Shown here one piece after another: positions 34,111 to 45,641 of a stretch of 64,000 nt of DNA. How positions within the stretch are numbered: position 1 is the stretch's first letter; each line of letters opens with the position of its first letter. Source of the stretch: DASQPR01 sp963831705 (GTDB taxonomy: Bacteria > Actinomycetota > Actinomycetes > Mycobacteriales > Micromonosporaceae). The position numbers and the translations under genes are program-made. The notes beneath the pieces were generated by a model. That model worked only from the letters and a program-made list of their open reading frames with translations. It searched no databases and was not told the origin of the DNA. The stretch covers positions 1,798,001-1,862,000 of the forward strand of contig CAWHRE010000010.1 in NCBI GenBank assembly GCA_963831705.1, read 5' to 3'.

Positions 34111-34305
34111 ATGGGTATCAGCGACTCGATGGGTGACATGGTCAACAAGGCGAAGGATGCCGTGTCAGGTCACTCCGACGAGGCCGACAAGGTCGTCGAC
34201 ACCGCTGGCGACAAGGCCGACGACATGACCAAGGGCAAGATGAAGGGCGCCGTGGACAAGGGTCAGGACGCCGCCAAGGACGCCATTGGAAGAATGAAGA
34301 AGTAG
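34111..34305 (+). CDS. Rv0909-type antitoxin-like small protein
   Basis: A 64-residue Lys/Asp/Ala-rich helical protein (MGISDSMGDMVNKAKDAVSG... DKADDMTKGKMKGAVDKGQDAAKDAIG). The repeated DKA/AKD pattern resembles the MT0933/Rv0909 antitoxin family. GAGG lies about 5-6 bases before ATG 34111; the ATG at 34093 is a less likely start. In mycobacteria the partner toxin (SRPBCC fold) is adjacent; none is seen here, so a toxin-antitoxin role is uncertain. A stress-induced small protein is the alternative. A terminator follows. Confidence 0.7.
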   Translation: MGISDSMGDMVNKAKDAVSGHSDEADKVVDTAGDKADDMTKGKMKGAVDKGQDAAKDAIGRMKK

Positions 34306-34315
34306 CAACTTTTCG

Positions 34316-34350
34316 GTTCGGGCGCTCAACCTTCGGGTGGGCGCCCGAAC
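34316..34350 (+). terminator. Terminator of the antitoxin-like gene
   Basis: GTTCGGGCGC and GCGCCCGAAC form a perfect 10-bp stem with a 15-base loop, starting 11 bases after the stop. Confidence 0.8.
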
Positions 34351-34369
34351 TGCGTTGTCAGGCTGCGTG

Positions 34370-34801
34370 TCAGGCGATGCGGCCCTGGGTGCGGACCAAG
34401 CCACCCTCGCACCACGCGTGGAAGTCGAACATTTCCGGCCGGGCGAGCAGCACGCGGACATTGAACGCCCACGTCTTCATGGCCTCATCACCCTCGGTCT
34501 CGGCGCGCTCGACCAGCTTCCGCAGGCGGCGCTTCGGGTGCGCACTGAAATCGGTACGGATGCCGTCGGCCGCGTAAATGTAGAGGCAGTGCAGAGCGAA
34601 GCGGCGTGCTGGGCAGTTCACGTCGATCGCGAGATCGAAGACCGTGTTCACGAGTCGATCACCCGCGACCAGCAGATCCCAGTAGGACGGCATCGATGAC
34701 AGCGAAACTGAATCCGGCTGATACGCCCAGGCCCGCAGCTCGGCTGCCGTCGGGTCGACCGCGTTAGCAAAGCCGCGAAACGTCGTCTGTTGCACGCTCA
34801 C
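34370..34801 (-). CDS. Conserved actinobacterial protein of unknown function
   Basis: The 143-residue soluble protein starts at GTG 34801, chosen because AGGAG lies 5 bases upstream (the open frame reaches 34852). Visible features are TAAELRAWAYQPDS, YWDLLVAGDRLVNTVFDLA and FALHCLYIYAADGIRTDF, suggesting an all-helical protein. I do not recognise the family. It is tail to tail with the antitoxin-like gene and divergent from the PH-like membrane protein. Confidence 0.65.
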   Translation of the reverse strand: MSVQQTTFRGFANAVDPTAAELRAWAYQPDSVSLSSMPSYWDLLVAGDRLVNTVFDLAIDVNCPARRFALHCLYIYAADGIRTDFSAHPKRRLRKLVERAETEGDEAMKTWAFNVRVLLARPEMFDFHAWCEGGLVRTQGRIA

Positions 34802-35046
34802 GTCTACTCCTGTGCCCGGCTCAGCTGGATCTTGCCGACTAAATGACGACATTCTGGGGGTGCCGTCAACCTAACCGGTTCGCGTGCTGCGCGGAAGAGG
34901 CATCTCACGCCGGTAATCAAGCTGTTACCGCCCGAAATTGTTCGTCGTCAGATGCGGCAGCGCGTCCGCACTCATGAGGTGGAACGTTCGCGTCGAGGCC
35001 AGCGTAGGGGCAGCGCGGATTCATGTTTGTGTGCTAACGAGAAAGC

Positions 35047-36114
35047 ATGCAGCCGGCGCGGATTCGGATCGATTCCATCGGGACCACGGTCGTCAAGGCC
35101 ACTCGATCCGTGTTGATCCTGCGTCTGCTCGCCGCCGTACTGCTCGGCGTTCTCGCGATCGTCGGCTGGGTCCTCAACATCTGGGCCGTCCCGATCTTTT
35201 TCGGAATCTGCTCGTTTGCCGGCATCGTCGGCGTCGGCCAGGCCGCGGTCGGTGCGGTCTACGCAGCATCGGCGGGCATCCGATTCCGCCGTACGTCCCG
35301 GATGGAGTCGATCGACTGGTCGGACATCCATCAGTTCGTCGAGATCAGCCGGCCTTGGGGGCGAATGCTCGCGGTCGAGCGGTCGGTTTCGACCGGGATG
35401 CCGGTACGCATTCTGTTGCCCGCCCCGAGGACATCGCTGATCTTTTTCGATCGCGGGTACGACCGGGACGTCGCCCACCTCCGAGCTCTGGCCGGCGAGC
35501 ACAACCGCCTTGCCACTGCACCGACCCGGATCGGGTACGGCAGCCGGAAGTGGGCCCGGATCGGGTTCGTCATACTCCTGCTGGTCGTAGCGCCGGTCGA
35601 TCGCCCATTCGGCTGGTTCGCTGGATCGCAGGCATCGACGGTGCCGGAGGCCTGTGCCGCCTTGTCCGATCGGTTGTCCCGTGCGGTGGATGCGAGCGGA
35701 CCGGATGCCGGACCGCAGACCATGTCCATGACTTCGTGCACGTGGAAGATTCCGGACGGCACGCTCACGATCACGTACCAGCTGTTCCACCGCCAAGGAC
35801 TGCACAGTGGATCGGATCGAGCCGCACAGGACCGAGCGTTCGCGCGAGCCGACCGGTACAGCGAAGGTTTCTCCGGGCTCGGCGCCCTCGACCCGGCGGC
35901 CCAGAGTCGGCTCACCGCGCCCGGTTGGGCCATGGCCGACGGCAGCACGATCGTCCTTCTCACCGCTGCGGCCAACGTGAACGTCACGGTCGAAATGAGC
36001 TATCCGACCGCAGACGGCGACGCGTCCAACGTGTTCTCGCCGATAGACCAGAGCACGATGACCGCGTTCTCGACCGCGACGAACATGGCGATCGCCGCGG
36101 TCAAGACCGGTTAA
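35047..36114 (+). CDS. Membrane protein with PH-like region, function unknown
   Basis: The 355-residue protein has two N-terminal helices (about 24-45 and 48-74) and a segment like bacterial PH domains (FRRTSRMESIDWSDIHQFVEI, about 82-150). A third helix lies near 172-186, followed by an extracellular part with a Cys pair (PEACAAL, MTSCTW). The layout suggests a surface-sensing or lipid-associated protein; no precise function. Its end overlaps the PAC2 gene end by 4 bases, tail to tail. Confidence 0.6.
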   Translation: MQPARIRIDSIGTTVVKATRSVLILRLLAAVLLGVLAIVGWVLNIWAVPIFFGICSFAGIVGVGQAAVGAVYAASAGIRFRRTSRMESIDWSDIHQFVEISRPWGRMLAVERSVSTGMPVRILLPAPRTSLIFFDRGYDRDVAHLRALAGEHNRLATAPTRIGYGSRKWARIGFVILLLVVAPVDRPFGWFAGSQASTVPEACAALSDRLSRAVDASGPDAGPQTMSMTSCTWKIPDGTLTITYQLFHRQGLHSGSDRAAQDRAFARADRYSEGFSGLGALDPAAQSRLTAPGWAMADGSTIVLLTAAANVNVTVEMSYPTADGDASNVFSPIDQSTMTAFSTATNMAIAAVKTG

Positions 36115-37055
36115 CCAGGCGATCCCGGCGAGCCCGGGATGTCACCAGGCGGGTTCGACTGGTTGGCGAGGAAGCGTTCGAGTTCGGCGCCGAGTTCTTC
36201 GGCGGTTGGCAGCGGCCCCGACTGAGCCAGCAGGTTCTCGCCACCGGCGCGCCCCCGCATGAACGCGTCATACTGCTGCTCCAACGAGTTGACCAGCTCC
36301 ACCGCGTCACCGTTCTCGGCGATCTGCCGGTCGATCTCGGCCCGGACGGCTATGGCCGATGACCGCAGCTCGTCGGTCGAGAGGAGCAGACCGGTCGTAC
36401 GCGAGACGGACGTTAGGAGCAAGTCGGCCGCATCCGGGTAATCGGTCTGCGCCAGGTAGTGCGGGACGTGCGCGGCGAATCCGATCGCGTCGTGGCCCTG
36501 CTGTCCAAGCCGGTATTCCAGAAGATGACCGGCGCTCGCCGGCACCTGTACGCGCTGGAGCCACGGCTCGTAGCCGCTGATCAACTCACGTCTGGATGCA
36601 TGCGCGGTGACACCGGCCGGCCGGGTGTGCGGCACCGCCATCGGAATCGAGTTGAAGCCGACCGTCACACGGATGCCGAAGCGGTCGAGCAGTCCCATCA
36701 CGGCGACCGTGAAACGCTCCCACTGCAGATCGGGCTCTGGGCCGGCCAGCACGAGAAACGGCGTCGACTGGCGATCCTTCGCGAGGTAGATCGCGAGGGT
36801 CGGCTCCTCGTAGCTTTCCCAGTGATCCTCGACGAACATCATCGTCGGCCGCCGGGACCGATAATCGAGCAGCGCATCGATATCGAACGTGACGAGCTGC
36901 TGGGCGTCGTGCTGCTCGAGGAGCTGCGCCCGGGCCAGCTTGGTCGCGTTGCCGGCGTCGACGAAGCCGGTCATCGCCTGGATGAGCACGGTCCCGGCGA
37001 GCCCGTCAGCCGGAAGATCGTCGGCCAATTCGTACAACTCGGTCGGATCGAGCAT
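36111..37055 (-). CDS. PAC2 family protein
   Basis: The 314-residue protein shows the PAC2 fold: VLIQAMTGFVDAGNATKLA, LAIYLAKDRQSTPFLVLAGPEPDLQWERF, GFNSIPMAVPHTRPAGVTAHAS and HVPHYLAQTDYPDAA. Archaeal and eukaryotic relatives are proteasome-assembly chaperones. Actinobacterial members are conserved, but their partners are unclear and no proteasome genes are in the window. The C-terminus is Pro/Gly-rich. It is divergent from clpB with 177 bases between. Confidence 0.85.
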   Translation of the reverse strand: MLDPTELYELADDLPADGLAGTVLIQAMTGFVDAGNATKLARAQLLEQHDAQQLVTFDIDALLDYRSRRPTMMFVEDHWESYEEPTLAIYLAKDRQSTPFLVLAGPEPDLQWERFTVAVMGLLDRFGIRVTVGFNSIPMAVPHTRPAGVTAHASRRELISGYEPWLQRVQVPASAGHLLEYRLGQQGHDAIGFAAHVPHYLAQTDYPDAADLLLTSVSRTTGLLLSTDELRSSAIAVRAEIDRQIAENGDAVELVNSLEQQYDAFMRGRAGGENLLAQSGPLPTAEELGAELERFLANQSNPPGDIPGSPGSPG

Positions 37056-37148
37056 GCCGGCGCCTCCTTCAGATTCCTGACTCCGAGCCTACGGTAGGGC
37101 GCTGACACGATCGATCTCAGCGGACCCCGGCTTCGGTGGGCAATGAGA

Positions 37149-37169
37149 CTTGAGTGTACTAGACTCAAC
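37149..37169. promoter_or_regulatory. HspR operator (HAIR) at clpB
   Basis: CTTGAGT-N7-ACTCAAC (37149-37155, 37163-37169) matches the HAIR consensus except the last base. It lies 64 bases before the clpB ATG. It is better than the dnaK copy, suggesting tight HspR control. Confidence 0.88.
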
Positions 37170-37232
37170 TCTGGCCCGGCGGGTGACGAGACCTCGCTGG
37201 CCAACCGATGACTACACCAAACCGGGAGCTAT

Positions 37233-39854
<2,622 letters not shown>

Positions 39855-39891
39855 CGAGGGCACCGCAAGCGGTCGGACGCGCGTACTGTGT

Positions 39892-39922
39892 GCGTCGATC
39901 ACGGTCGATCCGTGGTTGACGC
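39892..39922 (+). terminator. Imperfect hairpin after clpB
   Basis: A 13-base stem with two mismatches (GCGTCGATCACGG against CCGTGGTTGACGC) lies about 40 bases after clpB and just before the next gene's ribosome site. Confidence 0.4.
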
Positions 39923-39937
39923 GCACAGGAGGATTTC

Positions 39938-40708
39938 GTGGCCTACTACACGCCCACCGATCCGCGTAACGCGCTGCTCAGGCCGGTCGGCGTATCGGTG
40001 GCCGCGCTCGCGTTGTTCGTGTCGGCGACAACCGTCATCGCGGGCGTGGTGCTGAACTTGATCGGCATGTCATCGTTCGCCGACGGCCTCAGCCTGACGC
40101 CGCCGCAGGGCTATACCCCGCAGCAGGCGGCGCAGGCGGCGCGAGCGCTCGTGATCGGTTCGACCATCATCAGCGGGCTGATCGCGACACTGCTCTTGGT
40201 GTGCGGTCTGCTCGTCTTGCGCCGCAACAACGCGATGCGGATCGTGACGTTCATCGTCGCCGGCATCGGCATGCTCTGTTACGGATGCGGGTTCCTGTTC
40301 GTGATCGGCGGAGTCAGGGCAACCGAGCGCTCACTGCTTCGGCCGCCGATCTGGTACGGGCCATTGACGATCAGCCTGGAAGTCATCAATGTGCTCGCGT
40401 TGATGCTTGCGATCATCCTGCTCGCCCTGCCCTCGTCGGCCGCGTACTTCCGGAAGGCGGTTCCGGGGACGATGCCGGTCGCGGCGCCGGGTTATGGGTA
40501 CGCGTCGCCGTATGCCATGCCGGCCTACCCGCCACCACCCCCTTATTACGAGCCGGTGCCGGCTCAGTACACGCCGCCAACCAGGCAGTACGCGCCGAAT
40601 CCGTACCCGCCGGCGGTTCCGTGGACGGTGCCGGTCGTGCCGGTGGTCGACCCGTACGCGCCGGGACCGTCAGCCACCTCGGGAGCCGAGCCGGACGACG
40701 ATAGGTGA
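39938..40708 (+). CDS. Four-helix membrane protein with Pro/Tyr-rich tail (1)
   Basis: The 256-residue protein has four hydrophobic segments (about 19-42, 70-92, 100-122 and 145-165) and a C-terminal cytoplasmic tail rich in Pro and Tyr (YPPPPPYYEPVPAQYTPP). AGGAGG lies 6 bases before the GTG start. It resembles the next gene in topology and tail composition, so the two are probably paralogues. Function unknown; Pro/Tyr tails often mediate self-association or division-site interactions. Confidence 0.65.
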   Translation: MAYYTPTDPRNALLRPVGVSVAALALFVSATTVIAGVVLNLIGMSSFADGLSLTPPQGYTPQQAAQAARALVIGSTIISGLIATLLLVCGLLVLRRNNAMRIVTFIVAGIGMLCYGCGFLFVIGGVRATERSLLRPPIWYGPLTISLEVINVLALMLAIILLALPSSAAYFRKAVPGTMPVAAPGYGYASPYAMPAYPPPPPYYEPVPAQYTPPTRQYAPNPYPPAVPWTVPVVPVVDPYAPGPSATSGAEPDDDR

Positions 40709-40787
40709 CACCGTTTCAGACCTTCGTGGGGCGGACATACAGGCGCGCAAGCGATACCGTGTCCGCGATCCTTGGGAGGGATGAAGA

Positions 40788-41507
40788 GTGTCATACAACC
40801 CGATCGATGTGGCCGGTCCGCGTCAGCGGCCGTCCACCGTAACCAACGCCGCGTATCTGCTTCTCGTGGCCGCGGGTCTCTACCTCGTGAACGTCATCAT
40901 CAGTCTGGCCACCGCGAACAAGATCATCAACGCGGCGAAGGACGTGCTCCAGCAGAGCCAGGCCAACACGAACGTCGAATCGGCCGAGCGGCTCGGCGTC
41001 TACGGCGGCATCGGCGTCTACGTCGTCGTCCTGATCGTCTTCGTGTTGATGGCCGTGTTCGTGTTGCGCGGTAGCAACGGCTGGCGAATCACGACGTTCG
41101 TCGTCGGCGGCCTCGCTGTCCTCTGCTCGTTCTGTGGACTCGTCGGCACCGGGCTCTCGAACGTGAGCTCGGCGAGCAATCTCACCACCGCTCAGAAAGA
41201 CGAACTGAAGAACGCGGTCCCGTCGTGGGCCCGTGACGGGCAGATCGCGGTCAGCCTGCTCATCTTGATCGCATTGGTGGTCGCGATCATCCTTCTGACG
41301 CGACCCGCCTCGAACGAGTTCTTCCGCAAGGCAAATGTGATGCCCAACGTGCCGGGCTATCCGGCGTACCCGGGCTACCCGGAGCAGCCCGGATATCCTC
41401 AGCCGGGATACCCGCAGCAGCCGGGATACCCACAGCAGCCAGGATACCCACCGGTCCAGTCCGGTGAGGCGTCGCAGGACGACTCCTCGACTCCGCCCAC
41501 CGCCTAA
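40788..41507 (+). CDS. Four-helix membrane protein with PGYP-repeat tail (2)
   Basis: The 239-residue protein has four membrane helices (about 20-40, 70-92, 98-122 and 146-166). Its C-terminal tail is made of repeated PGYPxQ units (about 187-225). The GTG start has GGGAGGGA 8-10 bases upstream. Layout and tail match the preceding gene. Function unknown. Confidence 0.65.
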   Translation: MSYNPIDVAGPRQRPSTVTNAAYLLLVAAGLYLVNVIISLATANKIINAAKDVLQQSQANTNVESAERLGVYGGIGVYVVVLIVFVLMAVFVLRGSNGWRITTFVVGGLAVLCSFCGLVGTGLSNVSSASNLTTAQKDELKNAVPSWARDGQIAVSLLILIALVVAIILLTRPASNEFFRKANVMPNVPGYPAYPGYPEQPGYPQPGYPQQPGYPQQPGYPPVQSGEASQDDSSTPPTA

Positions 41508-41554
41508 AGCACGACCTGCAATCGTCCGGACTGCAGTTCGCTCCGACGTGCCGC

Positions 41555-41590
41555 CCCGGTAGGTTGCGGATAACCACCGCTCCTACCGGG
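41555..41590 (+). terminator. Hairpin between membrane protein 2 and the SDR gene
   Basis: CCCGGTAGG and CCTACCGGG form a perfect 9-bp stem with an 18-base loop, about 50 bases after the stop and 25 before the SDR start. Confidence 0.5.
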
Positions 41591-41615
41591 ATCCACGTCT
41601 TGAGGTGCATAACCG

Positions 41616-42401
41616 ATGGCCACAACCGAGTCCAGACGAGCACTGATCACCGGCGCCACATCGGGGATCGGCGCCGCATTCGCGCGCCGGCTCGCTGCAT
41701 CCGGGCACGACCTGATGCTGGTGGCGCGGGACGAGCAGCGCCTGGCGATGACCGCGGCCGAGTTGTCGGCCGAATACGGGATTCGTGCCGACATCCATGG
41801 CACCGACCTGTCGACCGCGGATGGGTGCGCGCCGATCGAAGATCTCCTCCGCTCCAACCAGTACGACCTCTTGGTGAACAACGCCGGCCGGACGCTGAAT
41901 CGGTCGTTTCTGCGGTCGACCGCCGAGGACGAAGAGCGACTGCTCTATTTGAATGTGCATGCGGTGATGCGCCTGACGCATGCCGCACTGCCCGGAATGG
42001 TGGAACGCCGCCGTGGCGACGTGATCAATGTCTCGTCCGCATCGAGCTTTGCTCCGGTGATGCCCGGTTCCACTTACCCCGCCAGCAAGGCATGGGTGAC
42101 GAATTTCAGCCAATCGATCGGCCTTTCGGTCAAACCGATGGGCGTACGGGTGATGGCATTGTGTCCGGGCTATACGCGTACCGAATTCCATTCATCGGCC
42201 GGAATCAACATGTCGCGTACGCCGTCGTTCATGTGGCTCGATGCCGACAATGTGGTCCGCGACGCCCTGCGTGACCTGGCCAAAGGCCGTGCGGTGAGCA
42301 TTCCGGACTGGCGCTACAAAGTCGCGGTATTCGGCATGCGGCACGCTCCCATCGGCCTGTTGCGCCGAGCGTCGCGCGACACGAGAGGGAAGATCAAATA
42401 G
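41616..42401 (+). CDS. Short-chain dehydrogenase/reductase (SDR)
   Basis: The 261-residue Rossmann protein has the classical SDR signatures: GATSGIG (13-19), NNAG (about 87-90), catalytic Ser in VSSASS and YPASK (Tyr-x-x-x-Lys, about 153-157). Arg in VARD after strand 2 suggests NADP(H). The C-terminal segment (FGMRHAPIGLLRR) looks membrane-associating, as in some lipid-acting members. The substrate is unknown. It is followed 34 bases later by pyrE. Confidence 0.85.
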   Translation: MATTESRRALITGATSGIGAAFARRLAASGHDLMLVARDEQRLAMTAAELSAEYGIRADIHGTDLSTADGCAPIEDLLRSNQYDLLVNNAGRTLNRSFLRSTAEDEERLLYLNVHAVMRLTHAALPGMVERRRGDVINVSSASSFAPVMPGSTYPASKAWVTNFSQSIGLSVKPMGVRVMALCPGYTRTEFHSSAGINMSRTPSFMWLDADNVVRDALRDLAKGRAVSIPDWRYKVAVFGMRHAPIGLLRRASRDTRGKIK

Positions 42402-42441
42402 TATCTGGGGCTCCGACCTCGGTGAATAGGGGTGGGTGTTG

Positions 42442-43017
42442 ATGGATGCCATCCGGACGACCAGTACGCTGCTCGACATGTCCAGCCGTGACGACCTGCG
42501 CAAACTCATCGTCGATCTGGCGGTCGTCCACGGCCGAGTGGTGTTGGCCTCTGGACGAGCGGCTGACTACTACGTCGATCTCCGGCGGGTTACTTTGCAC
42601 CATGCCGCCGCGCCGCTGATCGGCGCTGTCATGTTGGAAACCGTGGCAGACTGGGAGTTTGACGCGGTGGGTGGGCTCACCCTCGGCGCCGACCCGGTCG
42701 CAACAGCAATGTTGCACGCCGCCTCGGCAGGCGGACGGGGCTTGGATGCGTTCGTTGTACGTAAAACGGAAAAGGCGCATGGGTTGCAGCGCCGGGTCGA
42801 AGGCCCGGATGTTGCAGGTCGGCGCGTACTTGCGGTGGAAGACACCTCGACAACGGGTAGCAGCGTGTTAACGGCCGTAGATGCGCTGCGACAGGCCGGG
42901 GCCGACGTAGTCGGCGTAGCGGTTATCGTCGATCGGGGTGCCGGTATCGCCATTCGCGATGCCGGACTGGACTACCGCGCTGTATTTTCGCTGGCCGATC
43001 TCGGCCTGACGGATTAA
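42442..43017 (+). CDS. pyrE: Orotate phosphoribosyltransferase
   Basis: About 191 residues with the PRPP-binding motif VLAVEDTSTTGSSVLTAV and the family blocks LIVDLAVVHGRVVLASGRAADYYVDLRRV and VGGLTLGADPVATAM. It makes orotidine 5'-monophosphate in pyrimidine synthesis. Possible starts are 42436, ATG 42442 and ATG 42478 (MSSRDDLRKL); the last gives the usual family length but has no better ribosome site. It is followed by an ArsR-type regulator. Confidence 0.93.
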   Translation: MDAIRTTSTLLDMSSRDDLRKLIVDLAVVHGRVVLASGRAADYYVDLRRVTLHHAAAPLIGAVMLETVADWEFDAVGGLTLGADPVATAMLHAASAGGRGLDAFVVRKTEKAHGLQRRVEGPDVAGRRVLAVEDTSTTGSSVLTAVDALRQAGADVVGVAVIVDRGAGIAIRDAGLDYRAVFSLADLGLTD

Positions 43018-43025
43018 AGATATGT

Positions 43026-43057
43026 CGATTCGTTTTTGCGCATATGCAAGTGAATCG
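43026..43057. promoter_or_regulatory. Putative operator upstream of the ArsR-type regulator
   Basis: An imperfect palindrome (CGATTC ... GAATCG arms around TTGCGCATATGCAA) lies 18 bases before the regulator start. ArsR/SmtB proteins bind A/T-rich dyads of this kind, so it may be autoregulated. Confidence 0.5.
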
Positions 43058-43074
43058 ATGGCTTTGGTGGAAGG

Positions 43075-43455
43075 ATGAAGTACGTGGGGACTGCGTTGGC
43101 CGAAGTGACTAGGCCTCAGATCTCGCCACTTGCTGGCGAGCCAATTGAACCTGCCGACGCGCGGCGTCTAGCTGGGGTACTGAAGGCATTGGCCGATCCG
43201 GCCCGCCTTCGGCTCCTGAGCCTGATTCAGTCCGCCGAGGATGGCGAGGCGTGCGTGTGTGACCTGACTGCTCCGCTGGGGCTTTCCCAGCCGACGGTGA
43301 GCCACCACCTGCGCATCCTGACCGAAGCGGGGCTGCTCGAGCGGGAAAAGCGTGGCGTCTGGGCTTACTACAGCCTGGTGCCGTCGGCGATCGCGTCGAT
43401 CGCCGATTTGTTGACGCCTCCGCGCAAGCGGGGCGCCAAGAAGGCCGCTCGCTAA
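43075..43455 (+). CDS. ArsR/SmtB family transcriptional regulator
   Basis: The 126-residue winged-helix protein contains VLKALADPARLRLLSLI, the alpha3N motif ACVCDL (CxC as in arsenic- or heavy-metal-sensing members), the recognition helix LSQPTVSHHLRIL and the wing REKRGVWAYYSL. The CxC indicates metal or metalloid binding. No adjacent transport or resistance gene is seen. ATG 43075 has GGTGG very close; GTG 43084 with AAGGA 8 bases upstream is an alternative. A terminator lies about 125 bases downstream. Confidence 0.88.
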   Translation: MKYVGTALAEVTRPQISPLAGEPIEPADARRLAGVLKALADPARLRLLSLIQSAEDGEACVCDLTAPLGLSQPTVSHHLRILTEAGLLEREKRGVWAYYSLVPSAIASIADLLTPPRKRGAKKAAR

Positions 43456-43580
43456 GTCGCGAGCATGGATTGATGCTCGGTGGACGACGGCGCGGCGGCC
43501 GGAACTGCAAGCCGTCGTCATTGTGCGATTGATCGCGCGCACCGAGCCGGCGCACTGAACGCAATGAATTAGGTCGGACG

Positions 43581-43614
43581 CTGTGGCCGGCCGCCTTCGG
43601 GTGGTCGGCCACAG
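43581..43614 (+). terminator. Hairpin after the ArsR-type gene
   Basis: CTGTGGCCG and CGGCCACAG form a 9-bp stem, extended by a wobble and two further pairs, around the loop. Confidence 0.65.
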
Positions 43615-43748
43615 TGCTGTCTGCATCACAATGCCGTGACATCTGTCGAGCGACTATCGGTGTACGTCGGACATAGCCGATTCGTCCCCTTGCGTCGATC
43701 GGAAAGATCCCTAGGCTGTCGAGAGTTTGCACAGTTAAGGGGCTTGAA

Positions 43749-45581
43749 ATGGCTGGTCGGCACCGTCCTGCGCCCATGTCCGGGCGGCAGCGCGGATCCA
43801 TTGCCGCAAGCATCGTCGCGGTTCTCGTCGGCGGGACATTGGGCATCGTCCATTTCGTGGGTGCCTCCGCCGCAGGCTGTAGTCAGAACGGCGTCACGCT
43901 CGATGTCGCGGCGGCGCCGGACATCGCACCAGCGTTGACTACCGCGGCCGACCAGTGGGAGCGAACCGATCCCACCGTCAACGGCCGGTGCGTCCGTGTC
44001 GTGGTGACCGCCGAGCCACCGGCGCAGACCGCGAACCTGCTCGTTGCGGGATCCGGAATGACGGTCAACAACGGCAGCCTCGATCCGTCGCCGTCGAGCG
44101 CGGTGGCGCCGCCCTCGCCCGCGGTCTGGATTCCGGACTCGTCGGTGTGGATCAACCGGGTTCAGGGCGACGTCAGTGAGGCATTCGTCTCGGGTACGCC
44201 TCCGTCGTTGGCGAGCAGCCCGGTCGTGATCGGCATCCAGCACTCCGACGCGGCCAAATTGAAGCTGACCGACGGCACGATCACGACGCAGGCACTCAAG
44301 GCCGCGCTGGGCCCGATGCGCATCGACGACAACGACCCGAACCAGAAGAACCCAAGTAAGTTCCAGCTCGGGTTGGCCGAGCCCCGCAACGATGCCGCAG
44401 GCCTGGCGGGTGCCACCGTGCTTTATCAGATCGACACGAACGTGGTCGGGAGCGAGCAGGACTACAGCCTGGTCGTGTCGGACTACCGGCTGGCCAGCCC
44501 CGAGGCCGAGATGGCCACCGATGCGGCGAGCGTGATCGCGGCGTTCACGACGAAGAACACTTCCTTCAAATCGCGTACGACGCCACAGATGACGGCGGCG
44601 TTCCTGAGCGAGCAGTCGATCCTCGCGTACGACGCGACGCACGCCGATGCGCCACTGGACGTGGTCCGGATGGATCAGGACCTGGCCGGTCTCGACTACC
44701 CGATCGCGCTCGTCCAGAAGGTGTCGGCCGACGTTGGCGACGCCGCCACGATGTTCGAGCACGAGATCACGAAGCCGGCGTACACCGGTATCTTCGCCAC
44801 GGCCGGGTTCCGGACGCCCTCGGGAGCGGCGGCTTCGGGCTTTCCGGCAGCCCACGGTGCCCTCAACACAATCGTCCCGGTCAGCCCGTTGCATCTGAGC
44901 GGTGCGGCGAACGATCCGGTGGCGGGCGCCCTCGCGCTGTGGGGAGCTTCGAATACTCGGTCGCGCGTACTGGTCATGCTGAATGAAGGCGCGTCGATGG
45001 CGCTTTCGTCGGCGTTCCCGCATGCGAGCCGGATGGTGCTGGCTCAGCAAGCCGCGGCCGGCGGTGTCGGGCTGTTCACCGATGACAGCGAACTCGGCAC
45101 GTGGGTGTTCGCGCCCGGTCTCGGCGGGACGAAGGACTACAAGGAACTCGTCCCGATCAAGGAGCTTGACCAGGCGGGCCAGATCAACGCTCTGAATACG
45201 TCGATCAAGGGCGCGCAGGCTCAGGCGAGCCGAAGCGGCTGCGGCCTATACCCGACGCTCGATGCTGCGTACAAGTACATGCTGAGCACGTACGAGGCTG
45301 GCAAGATCAATACGATCGTCGTGTTCACCGACTGCGCCGAGGCAAGTGGCGTCAAGAGCATGCAGCTCGACGACCTGACTTCGGACATTGGCGGTCAAGC
45401 ATCGGTCGCGACGCCGATCCCGGTTATCTTGATCAACGTGAACCCCAACGCAACCGCGATCAATAAGAACCTGAACTCCATCGCGACGGTCGTCGGCGGC
45501 AAACCACTGCCGCTCATGTCACCGCAGGACATCGTCAACGTGTTCTTGGAGGCGATCGTCGCGCTCGGCCCGGGGAGCTGA
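43749..45581 (+). CDS. Exported substrate-binding / VWA-like protein
   Basis: The 610-residue protein has an N-terminal signal or anchor helix (about 17-38) and a periplasmic-binding-like domain (about 45-345, LDVAAAPDIAPALTTAADQW..., SPVVIGIQ). A C-terminal von Willebrand factor A-like domain follows (RVLVMLNEGASM ... NTIVVFTDCAEAS). The VWA metal site reads NEGAS rather than DxSxS, so metal-dependent adhesion may be lost. Actinobacterial proteins of this architecture are secreted, of unknown role. AAGGGG precedes the ATG. Confidence 0.8.
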   Translation: MAGRHRPAPMSGRQRGSIAASIVAVLVGGTLGIVHFVGASAAGCSQNGVTLDVAAAPDIAPALTTAADQWERTDPTVNGRCVRVVVTAEPPAQTANLLVAGSGMTVNNGSLDPSPSSAVAPPSPAVWIPDSSVWINRVQGDVSEAFVSGTPPSLASSPVVIGIQHSDAAKLKLTDGTITTQALKAALGPMRIDDNDPNQKNPSKFQLGLAEPRNDAAGLAGATVLYQIDTNVVGSEQDYSLVVSDYRLASPEAEMATDAASVIAAFTTKNTSFKSRTTPQMTAAFLSEQSILAYDATHADAPLDVVRMDQDLAGLDYPIALVQKVSADVGDAATMFEHEITKPAYTGIFATAGFRTPSGAAASGFPAAHGALNTIVPVSPLHLSGAANDPVAGALALWGASNTRSRVLVMLNEGASMALSSAFPHASRMVLAQQAAAGGVGLFTDDSELGTWVFAPGLGGTKDYKELVPIKELDQAGQINALNTSIKGAQAQASRSGCGLYPTLDAAYKYMLSTYEAGKINTIVVFTDCAEASGVKSMQLDDLTSDIGGQASVATPIPVILINVNPNATAINKNLNSIATVVGGKPLPLMSPQDIVNVFLEAIVALGPGS

Positions 45582-45641
45582 TCCAAGGCGGCATAGGGCG
45601 GCGGCAGCGTTTCACGGTCGCACCAAGTACTCTTCACGATC

